A stretch of DNA of 64,000 nt from assembly GCA_947095535.1 (NCBI GenBank), contig OX352773.1:127178830-127242829 (forward strand), written 5' to 3'. The position numbers and the translations under genes were made by a program. Origin of the DNA: Poecilobothrus nobilitatus (lineage: Eukaryota; Arthropoda; Insecta; Diptera; Dolichopodidae). Below the pieces are notes generated by a model. The model was not told the origin of the DNA, did not search any database, and saw nothing but the letters and a program-made list of their open reading frames with translations. Below are positions 33,030 through 43,651 of the stretch, one piece after another. Within the stretch, counting starts at the first letter, position 1. Each line of letters starts with the position of its first letter.

Positions 33030-33220
33030 AAAAAAAATCGAATTTTAAGTGTGTTCAATCATTTTTAGCTTAGCGAAGTTTTTAAGTTGTTGAAAACTTT
33101 AAATAAAACCAGAGACAAATAAAAAACGTTTGTTAAATATAAAAATATAATTGATAGTACAGATAGATAGTATTTACATAAAATTCAAATTTATCTGATT
33201 ATTTATAACTTTTAATTTAA
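33030..33220 (+). repeat. Right arm of the inverted PolB-flank duplication
   Basis: The reverse complement of 28283-28480, with small differences. It resumes directly after the DINE-like insertion, which shows that the insertion split a formerly continuous plus-strand PolB tail and flank. Confidence 0.85.
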
Positions 33221-34411
33221 CTATAAAACTTCTCAAAGTTCATAATATTTCATTACATTTCAGCCGTTTAACTCAAAACTTTTATTATTTATTTTATAAA
33301 TAATATATTTATTATAACAAAACATTTCATTTAAAATTATTTTGTATACATTTCTTTTTGTACCTATTCAAATCAAACTTTTTTTTCAAGTAAATATTAA
33401 AGTTTAAACTTTAATAATAACAAACTTTAAAAACTTTTCATATCTTCACCTTACTAATTTTTTTGCATAAGGTTAGAAGGACTTAAATTGTTATAATAGA
33501 ATATAAATTTGAGTTTTGGTAAATATGTTTAACCTTTGTTAATAATAATTTTGTATTTAAACCAAACTTTGAAATTTTTAAATCCAAAACTTTAAAAACT
33601 TTTCATATTTTCACCCTAATTTAGAATGTTCAGCACTATAGCTTAAGCCTTTTAAATTTCAAATTAAAACATAACTGATGTACTAACCACTAAGTTAAAT
33701 TTGGAATAATCAATAAACTTTTATAATAATAAACTTTAAAAACTTTTAAACCAAATTTTGAAAACTTTTCATATCTGCACCCTTCTAATATTTTTGCATA
33801 AGGTTAGGTGAACTCAAATTGTTATAAAAGAATGTAAATTTGACTTTTGGTAAATATGTTTAAGCTTTTATAATAGTTTTATATTTAAACCAAACTTTGA
33901 AATTTTTAAACCAAACTTTAAAAACTATTCATATCGTCACCCTACTAATTTTTTTGCATTAGGTTAGGAGAACTCAAATTGTTATATTAGAATGTAAATT
34001 TGACGTTAAAACTTGTTAAAACGATGTTAAAACTTTAATAATAATTTTGTATTTAAACCAAACTTTGAAATTTTTAAACCAAACTTTAAAATCTTTTCAT
34101 ATTTTTATCCTAATTTAAAATGTTCAGCATTATAACTTTTTAAAAAGGCGAAAGATTTATTCGACATATTGAAGAGAAGCCAGAGTTATAACTTTTTAAA
34201 TTTAAAATATTAAAGACACAATTCTTTTTACTCATTTTGCATACTTTTTGGACGAGCGTATGCAAATAATTTTGTTTGCATACTTTTAGGAGGATTAAAG
34301 GCCTAAAAAGCTTCTCCTGCACCAGAAACCGCATATCCATACTACTTATGGAGAATTTAATGCAAGCTTACAAATTGATAAAAATCGAAATAATATTTAC
34401 AAATCTATAAA
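33221..34411. repeat. AT-rich region with imperfect direct repeats
   Basis: Blocks with the order CAAACTTTGAAATTTTTAAA, AACTTTAAAAACTTTTCATAT, TTTTTTTGCATAAGGTTAG and TTGTTATAATAGAATGTAAATTTGA recur at about 33.42-33.62, 33.72-33.93 and 33.9-34.1 kb. Units are about 190-340 bp and diverged. The stretch at 33640-33720 also matches the dispersed repeat at 20.7 and 23.4 kb. No gene is recognised; short frames at 34.14-34.34 kb have no family resemblance. Confidence 0.7.
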
Positions 34412-34413
34412 TA

Positions 34414-35722
34414 TAGGGTGTTCAAAATTGAGGTATCCTTTTAATTTTAATAAAAAAAGACTTTTTTTTATGAAATATTAAATATATTTTTACTTTAATT
34501 TATTACAAATAGGTTCCGGTTAATAATGAAAAATTATGTCGGCCAAGTGGCCCCCTCTACTACTTCGGCAGGCTTCCAATCTTTTACCAAAATTCTGAAT
34601 GACGTTGTTCAATAAACTGTTCTCAATGGCTGAAATCTGCTCGATAATGTTGTTTTTAAGCTCTTGAATTGTTGTGGGATTATTGCTGTACACTTTCGAT
34701 TTCACAAAACCCCACAAAAAAAAATCCAACGGTGTCAAATCGCACGATCTTGGTGGCCACATCACTCCTCCTCTACGAGAAATAATGCGATCTTCGAACT
34801 TTTCCTTCAAAATATCCATTGTTTCTCTTGCTGTGTGGCAAGTGGCACCGTCCTGTTAAAACCACATATTCACTACGTAATTGATGATTTCCCGCCACAA
34901 AAAGCTTGGGATCATCTCCCTGTAGCGATTTCCATTGATCGTAATCGCATTTCCATTTGTGTTTTCAAAAAAATATGGTCCGATGATTCCTCCTGACCAC
35001 AAACCACACCAAACCGTAACTTTTTGTGGATGTACTGGCTGCTCTAAGATAACCCTTGGATTCTCTTCACCCCAAATGTGGCAATTCTGTTTATTGACGT
35101 AGCCATTGAGCTGGAAATGAGCTTCGTCGGTGAAGATTTTTTTGTTAAAAAAATTCTCATTTTCTTCTTGTTTTTCGATTACCTAAGAAACGAATTGCGG
35201 ACGTAATGCATGGTCAGTTGGTTTTAATTCTTGCTTCAGCTGGATCTTATAATCCTTTAAATGGAGATCACGATGCAAAATGTTGAATAATGTGGATGGT
35301 TTGATGTTTAATTGCTGCGAACGATGACGAATGGAAGTTTTTGGATCTTCTTCAACACTTCTGCTCACAGCTGCTACATTCTCTGTTGAACGGCCACTCT
35401 GTTGAACGTTGATAAATGTTGCCTCTGTTATCAAGAACAGATCCAGTTTCTAGAAATTTATCAACCATCAGCTTGATGGCACGATTTGTTGGAGCATTTT
35501 CTCTACCAAATTTTGTTCGAAATTTCCTAATTACATCTTGAAAACTTTTACCATTTTCAAAAAATGTTGTAATAACAAAATCACGTTGTTCCTTCGTGTA
35601 ACGTTCCATATTAACTAACCGGAATGTATTTAGAATATACCTAAAGAAACCTCGTATAAAAATTCCAGGTAGAAAACAAATGGCGGTAAAATCAAAATGA
35701 TACCTCAATTTTGAACACCCTA
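34414..35722 (-). mobile_element. Tc1/mariner-superfamily transposon, near full length, inactive
   Basis: Ends TAGGGTGTTCAAAATTGAGG and its reverse complement give perfect ~25-bp terminal inverted repeats. TA dinucleotides lie directly outside (34412-34413 and 35723-35724). The length is 1,309 bp. One transposase gene on the minus strand fills the interior but is frameshifted. It is inserted inside the candidate Polinton. Confidence 0.85.
34520..35609 (-). pseudogene. Mariner-type transposase, frameshifted
   Basis: It starts MERYTKEQRDF (ATG at 35609). The HTH region reads VITTFFENGKSFQDVIRKF, then FLETGSVLDNRG; after a frameshift comes VEEDPKTSIRHRSQQL and HLKDYKIQLKQELKPTDHA. The middle, with the first catalytic Asp (DEAHFQLNGY-like) and NP-I..P.HP.KVTVWCG, is in other frames. 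The end reads RIISRRGGVMWPPRSCDLTPLDFFLWG and stops after RGGHLADIIFHY. Size (~360 codons) and motifs match insect mariner-like transposases with a DUF4817-type N-terminus. At least three frame breaks make it inactive. Confidence 0.8.
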
Positions 35723-35724
35723 TA

Positions 35725-36225
35725 GAATACATGTATTTGAATATTCGACAAGAAGTTTGAAGTTTTGTTGTGATGATAAAAATACTTTATTTGTAAAAGT
35801 TGTTTGTTTAGTTGGAATAAATGAACCTTGTGAAAAATTTGTAAAAGAGTATACTTACAAATTTCCAACCAAATACAAGTACTGAATCAAATGTACGGGA
35901 ATATGTTATTAAATATATAAAAACGTGTCAAGAAAAATATGTTAGGAAATTGCACGAAGATTTATATATTCCAATACAACGTTATACCGTTCAATGCAAT
36001 TATTCCAGATTGTTTTTTGAAACACCTGTACTACTGGAAAATAAAATTTGTAATATTTTAGGCAAGAACAACAATAAATGAAGAATTTGTAAAATTTATT
36101 TAATTTGTTTTTAATATGAAATACTTATGGATACATATATATTTATATAAATATTCTTATATATTTTTTTAGGCTATAAATTATTTTTAAAAAATTCTAC
36201 AAAATAGTCAGGATCTCCTTCATAG
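35725..36225. other. Region with broken frames, possibly Polinton ORF remnant
   Basis: Between the mariner and the minus-strand ORF, plus-strand frames include CLVGINEPCEKFVKEYTYKFPTKYKY and, one base shifted, REYVIKYIKTCQEKYVRKLHEDLYIPI. They may be one ORF broken near 35880. No family is recognised. Confidence 0.25.
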
Positions 36226-36432
36226 TTATTTATTTCCCAAATTTGTTGCTGTATCTTCATCTAAGACTTGAAACGGTGGTATGAATTCTTCAGTTTCCAT
36301 TAATTGCTCCTCATCTACAATAGATGTAATTTCACCAACTTGGATCTCATTTTGTATACTAACTATTGCAGTTTCCTCAGTAAATGGAAATGTTGTTGAA
36401 TCAGCTGCCATTTTTGTAAAATATTTTACCAA
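36226..36432 (-). CDS. Small acidic ORF divergent to the integrase, unknown
   Basis: A 68-aa frame (MVKYFTKMAADSTTFPF..., then QVGEITSIVDEEQLMETEEF) with an acidic middle. It is transcribed away from the integrase relic, with about 140 bp between the two starts. The open frame and divergent layout make it a plausible small Polinton gene, but no family is recognised. Confidence 0.3.
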   Translation of the reverse strand: MVKYFTKMAADSTTFPFTEETAIVSIQNEIQVGEITSIVDEEQLMETEEFIPPFQVLDEDTATNLGNK

Positions 36433-36472
36433 AATTGAATTAAAAATGATTTGCCAGTAAAATTGAACCGCG

Positions 36473-36524
36473 TTATATACTGTAGTACCCAGTCAAAATT
36501 CAAAGTTTCCAGAGTATATAAATA
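36473..36524. promoter_or_regulatory. Possible bidirectional promoter between small ORF and integrase
   Basis: TATATAAATA at 36515-36524 lies about 50 bp before the first integrase ATG, and a TTATATA near 36473 lies on the other side, upstream of the divergent small ORF. This is based only on position and sequence. Confidence 0.2.
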
Positions 36525-36572
36525 AAGAAATGTAAAATTGCATTTTCAAAACTAGTTAGTGGTGTAAAAATC

Positions 36573-37335
36573 ATGTCAAGATCTGAAATAGTAAAAGAAA
36601 TACATATACCAAATTGAAAAAGGTATCTTAGAAGGAAAGTCAAGCAGAAAGAAGAAAATGATACCTAGCAATTTGATCTAGTGGAAATGATTCCTTATGA
36701 AAAATTCAACAAAGGTTTTAAATGTATGTTAACCATTATAGATATATTTTCTAAATATGCTTATACTGAACCAATTAAAACTAAAACCGGTAGTAATGTT
36801 TTAAATGCTAATGCTAAAAATTATAAAACGAGCTAAAAACTTACTTAAAGACATTCATTCTGATCAAGATAAAGAATTTTTCAATTCAATATTTCAAAAT
36901 TTTGTTGTAAAAAAGGAAATTAATCACTATCATACTTACTCTAAAATGAAAGCATCTATTTTAGAACGCTTTAATCGAACTTTGAAAAATTTAATGTGGA
37001 AAATATTTAGTTCACAAGGAAAATACAAATGGATTAAAATATTGCAATCTTTATTAAACACCTATAATTCCACTAAAAATAGAACAACTAAATTACCCCC
37101 TCAAAAAATTTCTAAGAAAAAGTAAAAATTTATTTTAAAAAATGTTTACATGCAACCTAAAATTTCTCTAAAAGTTAAATACTCGTATAAAGTTGAAGAC
37201 TATGTTAAAATAAGTAAATACAAAAAAACTTTTGAAAAAGGTTATCAACCGAAAAAAGGCAATAAAGTTTTTGTTAAATGGCTTGGGTTTGACGAAAAAC
37301 ATAACACATGGATAAATTCAACAAATATTGTTTAA
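36573..37335 (+). pseudogene. Polinton retroviral-type integrase with chromodomain-like tail, broken
   Basis: The catalytic core in order: QFDLVEMIPYEKFNKGFK with LTIIDIFSKYAYTEPIKTKTG (first Asp), then a stop and frameshift, then IHSDQDKEFFNSIF (second Asp) and SILERFNRTLKNLMWKIF (Glu). W-KILQSLLNTYNSTKN follows. A separate frame (37150-37335) carries KPKKGNKVFVKW-like GNKVFVKWLGFDEKHNTWI, the chromodomain-like C-terminus of Polinton integrases. All three acidic residues can be located, but stops and at least two frameshifts inactivate it. Integrases of this type insert Polinton DNA. Confidence 0.8.
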
Positions 37336-37484
37336 TATCTGTAAAATAAAACTTTAATAAGGATCTGAAAAACTTAATAACATCTAAATAAAATAAAATC
37401 TTAACATCTGAAAAATAAAATAAAATCCTAACATCTGAAAAATGAAAATAAATTTAGAACAGTACAAAATTTATTTGAAATAAA

Positions 37485-37542
37485 ATTTTTTATTGAACAT
37501 AGAATTTGTTATATAAGAAAAATTTTATGTTCAATAAAAAAT
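37485..37542. terminator. 23-bp stem hairpin downstream of the integrase
   Basis: ATTTTTTATTGAACATA (37485-37501) pairs perfectly with TATGTTCAATAAAAAAT (37526-37542). The stem continues inwards over GAATTT/AAATTT with one G-T pair, leaving a short AT loop. It sits 150 bp after the integrase tail in an otherwise gene-free stretch (37336-38128) that also holds direct repeats of TTAACATCTGAAAAATAAAA and TTCTTAATATATAATAA. It may be a 3'-end signal or a tiny foldback element. Confidence 0.55.
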
Positions 37543-38128
37543 ATAAAAAAACTTAATATAAAAAATAATTCTTAATATATAATAATTCTTAATATATAAT
37601 AATTCTTAATATAGAACAAATTCTATAATATAATAAAAACTTAAACTATAATTATTGTTTTGTAGCGAATTTTCTTCTTTTAAAATTAATTTATTTTCCT
37701 CGTTTAAGAGAAAATAAGTATTTTTTTCGATTTCCTATCGGAAATCATTCAAATAAATAATGGGTTTCGAAGATCCATTTTTCTGATAAATTAGGGTTTC
37801 GAAGATCCATTTTTCTGGTGGCTGATAAAATGAATGTAGGAATGTATAAGATGAGAATCACTATGAGAAATTAATGAAATATAATTTATTATAGTGTCAT
37901 TTGACAATTTATATCTTTAATATAAGTTTTAAATTAAATTGTAGTTTGAAAATTACAATGTTGCAAAGTATTTTCTATTTCTATTAAGATAGGATTAAGT
38001 TGGGATTCTAGTTAAAACAACTAAAATTTATTAAAGTGTCATTTTAATTTAAGAGAATGGATCTGTATTGAAAATTTAATATTATTCTGTTATTCAAGCA
38101 TTTAACATCTGAAATTCCTATAAAGAAA

Positions 38129-40680
38129 ATGCCGAAAAAAATTATTTTACAAAGGTTTCTTACCGAAACTATAACGCCTTACATAATAGAAAACGAGAAT
38201 TCGACATTTGTTAAACGATTTAATATGAACGGTCATAAAATAAAATTTGTATTTAAATCCGTACCTGAAAATAGAGAACCAATTAGCTGGATTAAGGATG
38301 CAATACATCAAATAATCAGGATTTCTGTGAAAAATGTGAATTCCACTGATAAGATTGGGTGAACATCAAGATCCTGCGTACCTCAGTTTTAGATCCGCTC
38401 ATGAACTTGAATTTAGCGAACGTTTGGGATGTAATTTTTAATGTTTTTCGAAGTAATTTTGAAGGCAGTTATTTATAATGCATTTTTTATTTCATTTATT
38501 ATAAACTATTTTTATTTTACGTCTATAGTCTTAAGTACAGACACTTTTTGTTTAGCACTCATCAGTGTTAGATTACCCTCTGGTAGAGGTAGAAATAATA
38601 AATATTCAAATTATAAAGAGGACTGGTTAAAAAGGAAAGGAATAATAACAATAAAAAACAGCGATAATTTATGTCTACCACGTGCACTTGTTGTTTTAAT
38701 AGCTAAAATTGAAAACTTTATTGAATATGAAAATATTCGAAAAAATATAGGAAAACTTCAATCTTTAACAGCTTTAAAATTATTAAAAACATCAGAAATA
38801 ACAATTCCATCTAAAGGTTACGGAATTCGTGAATTGAATCAATTTCAAAAATTTTTACATAAGCACAAAATTGTTGTATATAAATATGGAACAAGGGGCG
38901 CAGAAATAATATTTGAAGGATTTAATAATAGAAAAAAAATTAACTTACTATACCATAATAATCATTACAACGTAATAACTTCGCTCACAGCTGCTTTTGG
39001 CAAAGCATTTTATTGTTAAGAATATCATATTCCGTTTATTCAAAAAAAATAAACATAGGTGTTCAAAAAGTTGTCCTTGCTGCCAAAACTCACCGGCTTG
39101 TTTAATTAATGTTAAAAATATTTTATGTATGCAGTGCAATCGCGCATTTCGTGGTCAATCATGTTTTGAAAATCATAAGGCTTCCAGTTCAAAAAATAGA
39201 AGCATCTGTGAAGAAATTAGGAAATGCAAATCTTGTTTTAAAGTTCATGAAAGTTGTAGGACTCATATATGTGGTGAATATTTTTGTAAAATTTGCGATA
39301 ATCATGTTCCTGAAAACCTTAAATGCTGAATGAAGACAAAACAAAAGTAAATTTCGAAAACTGCATTTACCTATTTTATGATTTATAAACAAGACAAGAA
39401 GAAATTAACTCTACAAAAGTAAAAGAACATGTTCCAAGTTTATGTGTGGCTCAACTGAGATGCTTTAAATGTATAAACATTGATTCTCTATACTTCTATG
39501 AAAAATGTAAATTAAGAAAAAGAATTTTTAAAACGAAAAATGTAATAGAGGATTTCATGGAATTTATTGTAAAATGAAGTAAGGAATTCAAAAAGATTGT
39601 AATAATTGCACGTAATGGACAGGCGTTTGTCCATCAGTTTGTTCTAAATTATATACTCAATAAAACTGTACTTGAATCAAAGTTAATTATGCGGGGTACA
39701 AAAATTATTGTTATGTTAACTGATAATATTAAATTTATTGATTCTATGAACTACGTTCCTATGGCCTTGATTAATTTGAAAAAGGGTCATTGCATGGCAA
39801 TTTTTGACTGATTGTCTACCATCCTTTATCCTTTTCTTGGTATAATACCTATAGTATTCGATTTGAGAAAGTTTCTTCTATATACAAAATTACAGGCGGA
39901 AGCTATTGTTGTTGCTTCTAAAAACGGTTCCACATTACATTCTTCTACAAAAAAAATTCTGAAAATCAGGCATGCTTTAGTTAGAATTTCAACATCATTT
40001 TTACATTATTCTAAAATATCTTTCTCTATATTAAATTTTGAGTTTCTATTTTGTTCATACCACATTAAAAATTCATTACACTCATCTGCTTTCTTTGTAT
40101 TAGAGTTATAGTATTTAATTGCTGGAAGTGAGCCAATGTAATTTTCATTTTCCAATTTATTAAATAGATGTGGAAAATAACCCTTTTTCAAATTAATCAA
40201 GGCCATAGGGTTGTACCATTACATGATAACTCTGGCGATACTTTGAATCTACGAAATGGAAAAACATTAATTAGATCAGAGTTTATAAAATCATGTGGAT
40301 ATAAAGCTATTGAGATGTGGGAATGTGAATTCCGGGAGCTAATGAGACACAATGAAAATATGAGATATTTAGAAAATCATTCATTAATTAATGCAGTTCC
40401 TTTAAATCCTCGTGATGCATTTTATAGCGGAAGAACGGGAAATACTTACATATATTACAAATGTGAACAAGGAGAAAAAATTAAATACATAGATGTATGT
40501 TCCTTATACCCATATGTTTGCAAACGAGGGAAATTTTCCATAAACCATCCTAAGATTTATGTTTGAGAAGATGCCTACTCCAAGATAAACAGAATGACTA
40601 TTGACAATATTATTAAATGTGCACTCTTATCACCAAAAAATCTATTACACCCCATCTATTACAGGTAAAAATCATGATGT
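38129..40680 (+). pseudogene. Second Polinton-type DNA polymerase B, multiply broken
   Basis: Domains in order: N-terminal EPISWIKDAIHQIIR (38.3 kb); TDTFCLALISVRLPSGRGR and IKNSDNLCLPRALVVLIA (38.5-38.7 kb), typical of insect Polinton PolB ORFs; Cys-rich knuckles (CSKSCPCC, CMQCNRAF, CKSCFKVHESC, 39.06-39.33 kb); the exonuclease start FYDL followed by TAA at 39386, exactly where the ExoI Glu would be; ARNGQAFVHQFVLNYIL (39.6 kb); an inverted segment; then WECEFRELM, LNPRDAFYSGRTGNT and palm motif A with VCSLYPYVCKRGKF (40.5 kb). The palm C and thumb parts are absent. Frame breaks lie near 38350 and 39012. It belongs to a different PolB lineage from the 28-30 kb relic. Confidence 0.8.
39788..40179 (-). 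other. ~390-bp inverted segment inside the second PolB
   Basis: In this interval the polymerase reading continues on the opposite strand: KKGYFPHLFNKLENENYIG, YEQNRNSKFNIEKDILE, then a stop, KNDVEILTKACLIFR and PFLKATTIASACNF. The 30-bp sequence CCTATGGCCTTGATTAATTT... is present at 39758-39787 and again inverted at 40180-40209, flanking the segment. In an unrearranged gene it would occur once. The plus-strand frame at 39812-40111 is its shadow. Confidence 0.85.
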
Positions 40681-40807
40681 CCTTACGATTCCCGAAATAA
40701 AAAAATATCAACCAAAATCGGAAAAACGAAAATTTAATGAAGATGGTAGTTCTTTACCGTATGGATATAACAGAAAAAAGCACATGTTGATAAGTAAATC
40801 AAAATAG
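40663..40807 (+). pseudogene. C-terminal tail of an unidentified ORF fused after PolB remnant
   Basis: After the PolB frame ends near HPIYYR, a different open frame reads ITGKNHDVLTIPEIKKYQPK... to ...GYNRKKHMLISKSK and stops at 40807. It is basic and does not correspond to the PolB palm that should follow motif A. It is probably the end of another Polinton gene joined by a deletion; the family is unknown. Confidence 0.3.
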
Positions 40808-40886
40808 TATTCATTCAAATTTGTACATTTTTAATTGTATTGTAAAAATATTTGTTTGTAAATTAGTTTAAAATTTTTAAGAATGT

Positions 40887-40892
40887 AATAAA
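40887..40892 (+). terminator. Polyadenylation signal AATAAA
   Basis: AATAAA lies 80 bp after the stop at 40807 and just before an A-run (40901-40910) where a DINE-like element begins. A plausible 3' end signal for the preceding plus-strand gene. Confidence 0.35.
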
Positions 40893-40909
40893 GATTTAAA
40901 CAAAAAAAA

Positions 40910-42416
40910 AACGAGGAAGAATACAGTTGACTTTGTCAACTCTTAGATACCAGTACGAATCGTTAGTATGTTCACAGCCTGTCACTCTGCTTACAATATT
41001 ATTTTTTTAATATTTTAGTATTTTAAAATAATTTGGGTGAATTTTATAATTTCTAGTACTATGAACTTTTCAAATATTCAATGGTAACAAAACTTTTTCA
41101 AATATTCTATAGTACCATTTAATACTAAGCAGTAAATGTATATTAAATTTACTAAGTACAAAACAGTAAATGTAATTTTAAATATTATATTATATTATAT
41201 TTAAATATTCCATTGACAGAATAATTTCTTATAAGTACAATAAAATACATATATGTATGTAAATACGGCACTATATAATATACATATATACTCTTATCAT
41301 TCACTCACTAGTGGCATATACGATATGTAAATAAACATGATATTATATAAGTATGTATAGCAATATCATGTAAATAAAAATTCTTCAAGCAACCGTTATG
41401 TTGTTTATTTATTTACATTTTTTTATACTACGCATTATATCCTCAACAATTTCAAATTATCTAGTAAAACAAATGCAAAAAATTTGTTGAAGAAATTTGT
41501 TAGAAAATTTGAAAAAATCAAGTAACACTTTCGTCAATTATAAAGTAACCCTATAATATTAAAAAAAGTTGTTAACAGAAATAAGAGTATAATGTTGAAG
41601 CTTTAATTTTTGTGTATTACTTGTGTATTACAGGTGTTCTAGTTACAGGTGTTTAAAAATAGGAAATTTTCAGTTTTTGACCCCTTACAGCTCCTAAACG
41701 GGGGGTGATACAAAAAAAATTTCTGAAATGACTCATACTTATTTTCAAAGATCTAACTTCTGTCAAAATTTCCAACTTTCTGTCAAAGTTTCCAACTTAA
41801 ACCGTTTAGAAGATAGAAGGGTTAAAGGATTTTGCAAAATTTGAGTTTCGCATAACGGTAAATTAAGACACCTTATGCACAAATATATATTTATTGTATA
41901 TATACTTTTAAAGCTAATAAAAGTAGTAATCGTTTGGCGTTTTCAAAGTGAAGATATACCTTATACAACTTGTGCTATAACAATTTAAATATAGAGCTTT
42001 TTTGAACCTTTGGGGAGCTGTAGCTCCGTAACGGGTGGAGATACAAAAAAAAGTTATTAAAAATAAAATTAATATTTTTGTGAGATCTAACAGCAATTAA
42101 AATTTCATAGCTCTATTTCAAAAAAAATGTGGGGATCTAAAAGTTAGGTGTTCGAGAGCTACTCTAAGTTTTGGTCCAAACTCAACCAAAAAAAATTGGA
42201 AACCTACAAATTACTCCCAGAATATTTTGTGTAAATTTCAAGATTCTAGCTTTCTTAGTTTTTGAGTTAGCGTGCTGACGGACGGACATGGCTCAAAAGT
42301 CTTAGAATTTTTTTCTGATCCGATCCATACCTTTGAAGGTATATCTAGCTCGCTTATTTCGAGGTGCTACAAACGGAGGAGTAATTTTATTATACCCGAT
42401 CCTATCGTACGGGTAT
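40910..42416 (-). mobile_element. DINE-1/Helentron-like repeat, family A, copy 3 (inverted)
   Basis: The reverse complement of the repeats at 6949 and 25415. It begins AACGAGGAAGAATACAGTTGAC and ends CCTATCGTACGGGTATA. The GTCC tract is shortened here (GACGGACGG at ~42278). It has a local duplication near 41765-41800 (CTGTCAAAATTTCCAACTTT repeated). It lies inside the candidate Polinton, between the second PolB and the right inverted repeat. Confidence 0.65.
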
Positions 42417-42876
42417 AAAAATCCAAATGTGAAAGTAGACATTATTTACTAAGTATATACAGCTGCATACTTTCGATTACTTTTATGATCATTACATTTT
42501 TCAGAATCTTAATAAATTCACAATAAATTCTTGTTATTACTTGAATGTTGTAATTTTTTAAAACCAGGAGCTATACTATCATAGAATCATTCAACTTTTA
42601 CATTTTGTACTTTTTATATCTATTTCTTGCTTTGGCTAGATTTAGTGATTTGTATACTCGTATATTAATTTAACAATAACAAAAACAAGTTTTAATTTTT
42701 TTTTAGTTTAAAACTAAAAATTTTTGAATTATTTTTTATTCCATACAAAAACAAAAAAAATAAACATAAATGCATATCAAGAGTAAAGAGTATATCTTTA
42801 GTTTAGCCAGTTCCAAATTTTTAATTTGCTGTTTGTTTTCGTTTTCTTCATATTTTTTGAACATTCTTAATTAAAA
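42417..42876. other. AT-rich stretch without gene
   Basis: No ORF or family-like sequence is seen. It separates two inverted DINE-like copies. Confidence 0.5.
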
Positions 42877-43651
42877 AACGAGGAAGAGTGCAGTAGAGTA
42901 GACTGTGTCAACTCTGGGATACCCGTATGAACGTAATATATCCTGTTTCAATAAAACTTGGTCATCTTTTAAAAATATTCAGATGTTTTAGTACCGAACT
43001 ACAGAGATATATTTATGTAAATTGTGGAGTTGTATGACAGCTACCCGAATCTATTGCGCCTAGCTTAATTAAGTTCCAAGAAATGCAAGAAGCCTGAACC
43101 GGCTGCTTTAGACCAATCAAATCTTACAAAAGTTTTTGACATGCAACTCAACACTTTTTCACTAAATTTCAGATAGCTAGCTTCAATAGACACTGAGTTA
43201 TTTTCATTTAAAAAGAGAAGTTGTATGGCAGCTATCCGAACCCGTAGCACCAACACAACCAAATTTTGCAGAAGTTGTTACCATAAAACTTGATCATCAT
43301 TTGCAAAATTTCAGATACCTAGATTGGATAGACACAGGGTTATTTCCATTTAAAGAAAGAAGTTGTATGGCAGCTACTCGAACCCGGCGGTCGAAAATGC
43401 TGGAGTTAAATAACAAAACTAACAATTTTGCAAAAGTGACGTTAAAAAAATGTCAGCCTCCTAGCTCCTTTATTTTTTGAGTTATCGTGCGGACGGACAC
43501 TGAGTTATTTTCATTTAAAAAGACAAGTTGTATGGCAGCTACCCGAACCCGTAGCACCACCACAACCAAATTTTACAGAAATTGTTGCCATAAAACTTGA
43601 TCATCATTTACAAAATTTCAGAAATTTCAAAAAAATTTTTTATTTCCATAT
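42877..43651 (-). mobile_element. DINE-1/Helentron-like repeat, family B, copy 2 (inverted)
   Basis: The reverse of the 24603-25370 family. It begins AACGAGGAAGAGTGCAGTAG, with the GTCAACTCTGGGATACCCGT phrase. The AGTTGTATGGCAGCTACCCG blocks appear four times, and a GACGGACAC remnant of the GTCY tract is at ~43491. After that, one block (ACTGAGTTATTTTCATTTAAAAAG...) is duplicated and the element runs into the right inverted repeat, so its outer end is rearranged. Confidence 0.55.

Noticed and set aside
24603..43651. The B-A pair of DINE-like repeats on the left and A-B pair on the right taken as one giant inverted repeat including the Polinton
   Set aside because: The order relative to the Polinton arms is not mirrored (left pair outside its arm, right pair inside), so they look like independent insertions.
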